Shown one piece after another: positions 6,249 to 7,629 of a DNA stretch of 7,629 nucleotides. How positions within the stretch are numbered: the first letter of the stretch is position 1; each line of letters begins with the position of its first letter. The notes beneath the pieces were generated by a model. That model made no database searches. It was not told the DNA's origin and worked only from the letters and a program-made list of their open reading frames with translations. The DNA is from an uncultured Prevotella sp. (lineage in GTDB: Bacteria > Bacteroidota > Bacteroidia > Bacteroidales > Bacteroidaceae), in contig USSA01000140.1 in NCBI GenBank assembly GCA_900557255.1, positions 1 to 7,629 of the forward strand, read 5' to 3'. A program made the position numbers and the translations under genes.

Positions 6249-7325
6249 ATGAAACAGACAAGATTACTCTTCATCGACCGCGATGGAACTCTGATTCAGG
6301 AACCTGAAGACGAACAGATTGACAGCTTCGAGAAGCTGGTATTCACCAAGGGCGTGTTCCGTAACCTCGCCTTCATTGCCCAGCACACCGATTACGAGCT
6401 GGTGATGGTGAGCAACCAGGACGGCTTGGGTACCGACTCCTTTCCAGAAAATACCTTCTGGCCAGTACACAACTTCATCATCCAGACCCTGGAGAGCGAG
6501 GGCATCCACTTCGCCAAGCAGCATATCGACCGCCACTTCCCGGAGGATAACTCACCTATGAGAAAGCCGGGCACAGGCATGCTGACCGAATACATCGATA
6601 ACCCTGCCTACGATATGGCAAACAGTTATGTAATCGGTGACCGTGAAACCGATGCCCAGCTTGCAGAAAACCTGGGTTGCAAGAGTCTGATACTCGGAAA
6701 GGATGGCATGGACTGGGATAAGATTGCCGAGATTCTCTTTGCCGGCGACCGTATCGCAGAAGTGAAGCGCACCACCAAGGAGACAGATATCTACATCAAG
6801 GTAAATCTCGATGGTTCAGGCAAATGCGATATCTCTACCGGTCTTGGTTTCTTCGACCACATGCTGGAGCAGATAGGCAAGCACGGCATGATGGACCTCA
6901 CCATCCATACCAAGGGCGACCTTTATGTGGATGAGCATCATACCATTGAAGATACGGGTATTGCCCTGGGCGAATGCCTGCTGCAGGCGCTCGGCGACAA
7001 ACGAGGAATAGAAAGATACGGCTACAGTCTGCCAATGGACGATTGTCTCTGTCAGGTAGCATTGGATTTCGGTGGCCGTCCATGGTTGATTTGGGATGCA
7101 GAATTCCACAGAGAAAAGGTGGGCGAAATGCCAACCGAGATGTTCAAGCATTTCTTCAAGAGTCTGAGTGATGCGGCAAAGATGAACCTCAACATCAAGG
7201 CTGAGGGCGAGAACGAGCATCACAAGATAGAAGGCATCTTCAAGGCGCTTGCCCGTTCGCTGAAAATGGCAGTAAAGAGAGACATCTATCACTTCGAGCT
7301 TCCTAGCTCTAAGGGAATGTTGTAA
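6249..7325 (+). CDS. hisB: Bifunctional histidinol-phosphatase / imidazoleglycerol-phosphate dehydratase
   Basis: This 358-residue HisB fusion performs two cytoplasmic steps of histidine biosynthesis, dehydration of imidazoleglycerol phosphate and dephosphorylation of histidinol phosphate. The N-terminal HAD phosphatase domain (1-165) has FIDRDGTLI with Asp10 and Asp12, motif II MVSNQDG (53-59), Lys106 in RKPGTGML, and GDRETD (130-135). The dehydratase domain (about 173-358) has [13 protein letters not shown] (201-213), [14 protein letters not shown] (228-241), [18 protein letters not shown] (321-338) and the C-terminal SSKG. Both catalytic sets are intact. The Cys ligands of the E. coli HisB zinc loop (CPH...CDC) are absent: the aligned stretch is [11 protein letters not shown] (94-104), keeping only the His. 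No other his gene lies in the window, so hisB is not in a visible his operon here. The start at 6249 directly precedes the first HAD strand. Confidence 0.96.
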   Translation: MKQTRLLFIDRDGTLIQEPEDEQIDSFEKLVFTKGVFRNLAFIAQHTDYELVMVSNQDGLGTDSFPENTFWPVHNFIIQTLESEGIHFAKQHIDRHFPEDNSPMRKPGTGMLTEYIDNPAYDMANSYVIGDRETDAQLAENLGCKSLILGKDGMDWDKIAEILFAGDRIAEVKRTTKETDIYIKVNLDGSGKCDISTGLGFFDHMLEQIGKHGMMDLTIHTKGDLYVDEHHTIEDTGIALGECLLQALGDKRGIERYGYSLPMDDCLCQVALDFGGRPWLIWDAEFHREKVGEMPTEMFKHFFKSLSDAAKMNLNIKAEGENEHHKIEGIFKALARSLKMAVKRDIYHFELPSSKGML

Positions 7326-7360
7326 GAATGTTGAATGTTAAATGTTGAATGTTGAATTGA
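7326..7360 (+). repeat. Heptamer tandem repeat after the hisB stop
   Basis: Four consecutive 7-nt units, GAATGTT, GAATGTT, AAATGTT and GAATGTT (7326-7353), plus a degenerate fifth (GAATTGA), start at the base after the hisB stop codon and run straight into the terminator stem. No C is present on the coding strand. Confidence 0.88.
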
Positions 7361-7403
7361 AAGCCCGGCAGGATTCAGCGAATCTTGCCGGGCTTTTGTT
7401 TTT
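7360..7403 (+). terminator. Strong intrinsic terminator after hisB
   Basis: Arms 7360-7375 and 7381-7396 form a 16-bp stem with one G-T wobble and a 5-nt loop (CAGCG). It is GC-rich at its core (GCCCGGC) and followed by a T-rich tail at 7394-7403 interrupted by one G. It ends the probable methyltransferase-membrane protein-hisB transcript. The opposing porin-like gene also reads toward it but lacks a U-tract on its side. Confidence 0.94.
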
Positions 7404-7433
7404 CAAGAGTTAGAAATTCAAGATTTATCCTGA

Positions 7434-7629
7434 CTAAAACTTTGTCATGAACTCCACAACAATCTTATCTTTTTCTGAAACTTTAGCTATACCACCTTTA
7501 CGATAAAAATATTTCTCGTAGTTGATACGGATATCAGAGATGAATGGCTTGGCAAGGCTCAGGGTTACACCGCCCGTAACACGATGGCGCTTATAATCAT
7601 TGATCTTCAATGCACCCAGTTCTGTATCA
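7434..7629 (-). CDS. 3' end of an outer-membrane barrel protein, probably a porin
   Basis: Only the last 64 codons are in the window; the frame is open to the right edge and ends at a TAG (plus-strand CTA at 7434-7436). The peptide shows alternating polar/hydrophobic strands separated by short turns: HRVTGGVTLSLAKPF, SDIRINYEKYFYRKGG and a last strand DKIVVEFMTKF ending in Phe. That is the usual C-terminal signature of an outer-membrane beta-barrel inserted by the BAM machinery. The pattern reminds me of the phosphate-selective porin O/P family of Bacteroidetes, but so short a fragment cannot settle the family. The gene converges on hisB, separated by a 108-bp gap with the hisB terminator. 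Confidence 0.68.
   Translation of the reverse strand, partial: DTELGALKINDYKRHRVTGGVTLSLAKPFISDIRINYEKYFYRKGGIAKVSEKDKIVVEFMTKF

Noticed and set aside
6816..7292. Minus-strand frame of 158 codons inside hisB
   Set aside because: It mirrors the conserved dehydratase domain on the opposite strand and has no independent support.

Overview
The window looks like chromosomal DNA of a Bacteroidales bacterium, most likely Prevotella/Segatella or a close relative. The evidence is convergent. Four intergenic promoters match the Bacteroidetes pattern TTTG-N19-20-TAnnTTTG. Start codons lack Shine-Dalgarno sequences. There is a lipid-anchored TamA-type Omp85 protein, a class known from Bacteroidetes/Chlorobi, and a fused HisB of the type seen in Bacteroidales. 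I see no phage, insertion sequence, CRISPR array, tRNA or rRNA.

Layout. Positions 1-456 carry no credible gene but hold unusual inverted repeats: a 36-bp near-perfect inverted repeat built from a decamer (6-140), a second nested pair of the same decamer (144-202), and a separate 13-bp inverted repeat with an alternative small hairpin (288-327). Next comes a DUF486 membrane protein (511-879, +), which ends inside a perfect 18-bp terminator stem. It converges on a WalJ/YycJ-like metallo-beta-lactamase-fold hydrolase (943-1746, -). That gene is divergent, with overlapping promoters, from a small lipoprotein with an NTF2-like outline (1860-2315, +). The lipoprotein converges on a TamL-like BamA/TamA-family outer-membrane lipoprotein (2418-4598, -). 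The TamL-like gene is divergent from a rightward cluster: SpoU/TrmH RNA methyltransferase (4723-5472), an unrecognised multi-pass membrane protein (5545-6222) and bifunctional hisB (6249-7325). A strong terminator at 7360-7396 ends the cluster. The right edge cuts through the 3' end of a leftward outer-membrane barrel gene, probably a porin (7434 to beyond 7629), that the supplied start-to-stop reading frames miss.

The genes are mostly housekeeping (envelope biogenesis, RNA modification, histidine synthesis) and do not form a single pathway. The less ordinary signals are non-coding. They are the decamer inverted-repeat array at the left edge, and three unrelated short tandem repeats that each begin within a few bases after a stop codon (of tamL, the methyltransferase gene and hisB). 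Reading promoters and coding sequence together also changes three start calls: the hydrolase starts at 1746 rather than 1830, the lipoprotein at 1860 rather than 1851, and tamL most likely at a TTG at 4598 rather than 4634. I do not see a convincing new multi-gene system here.
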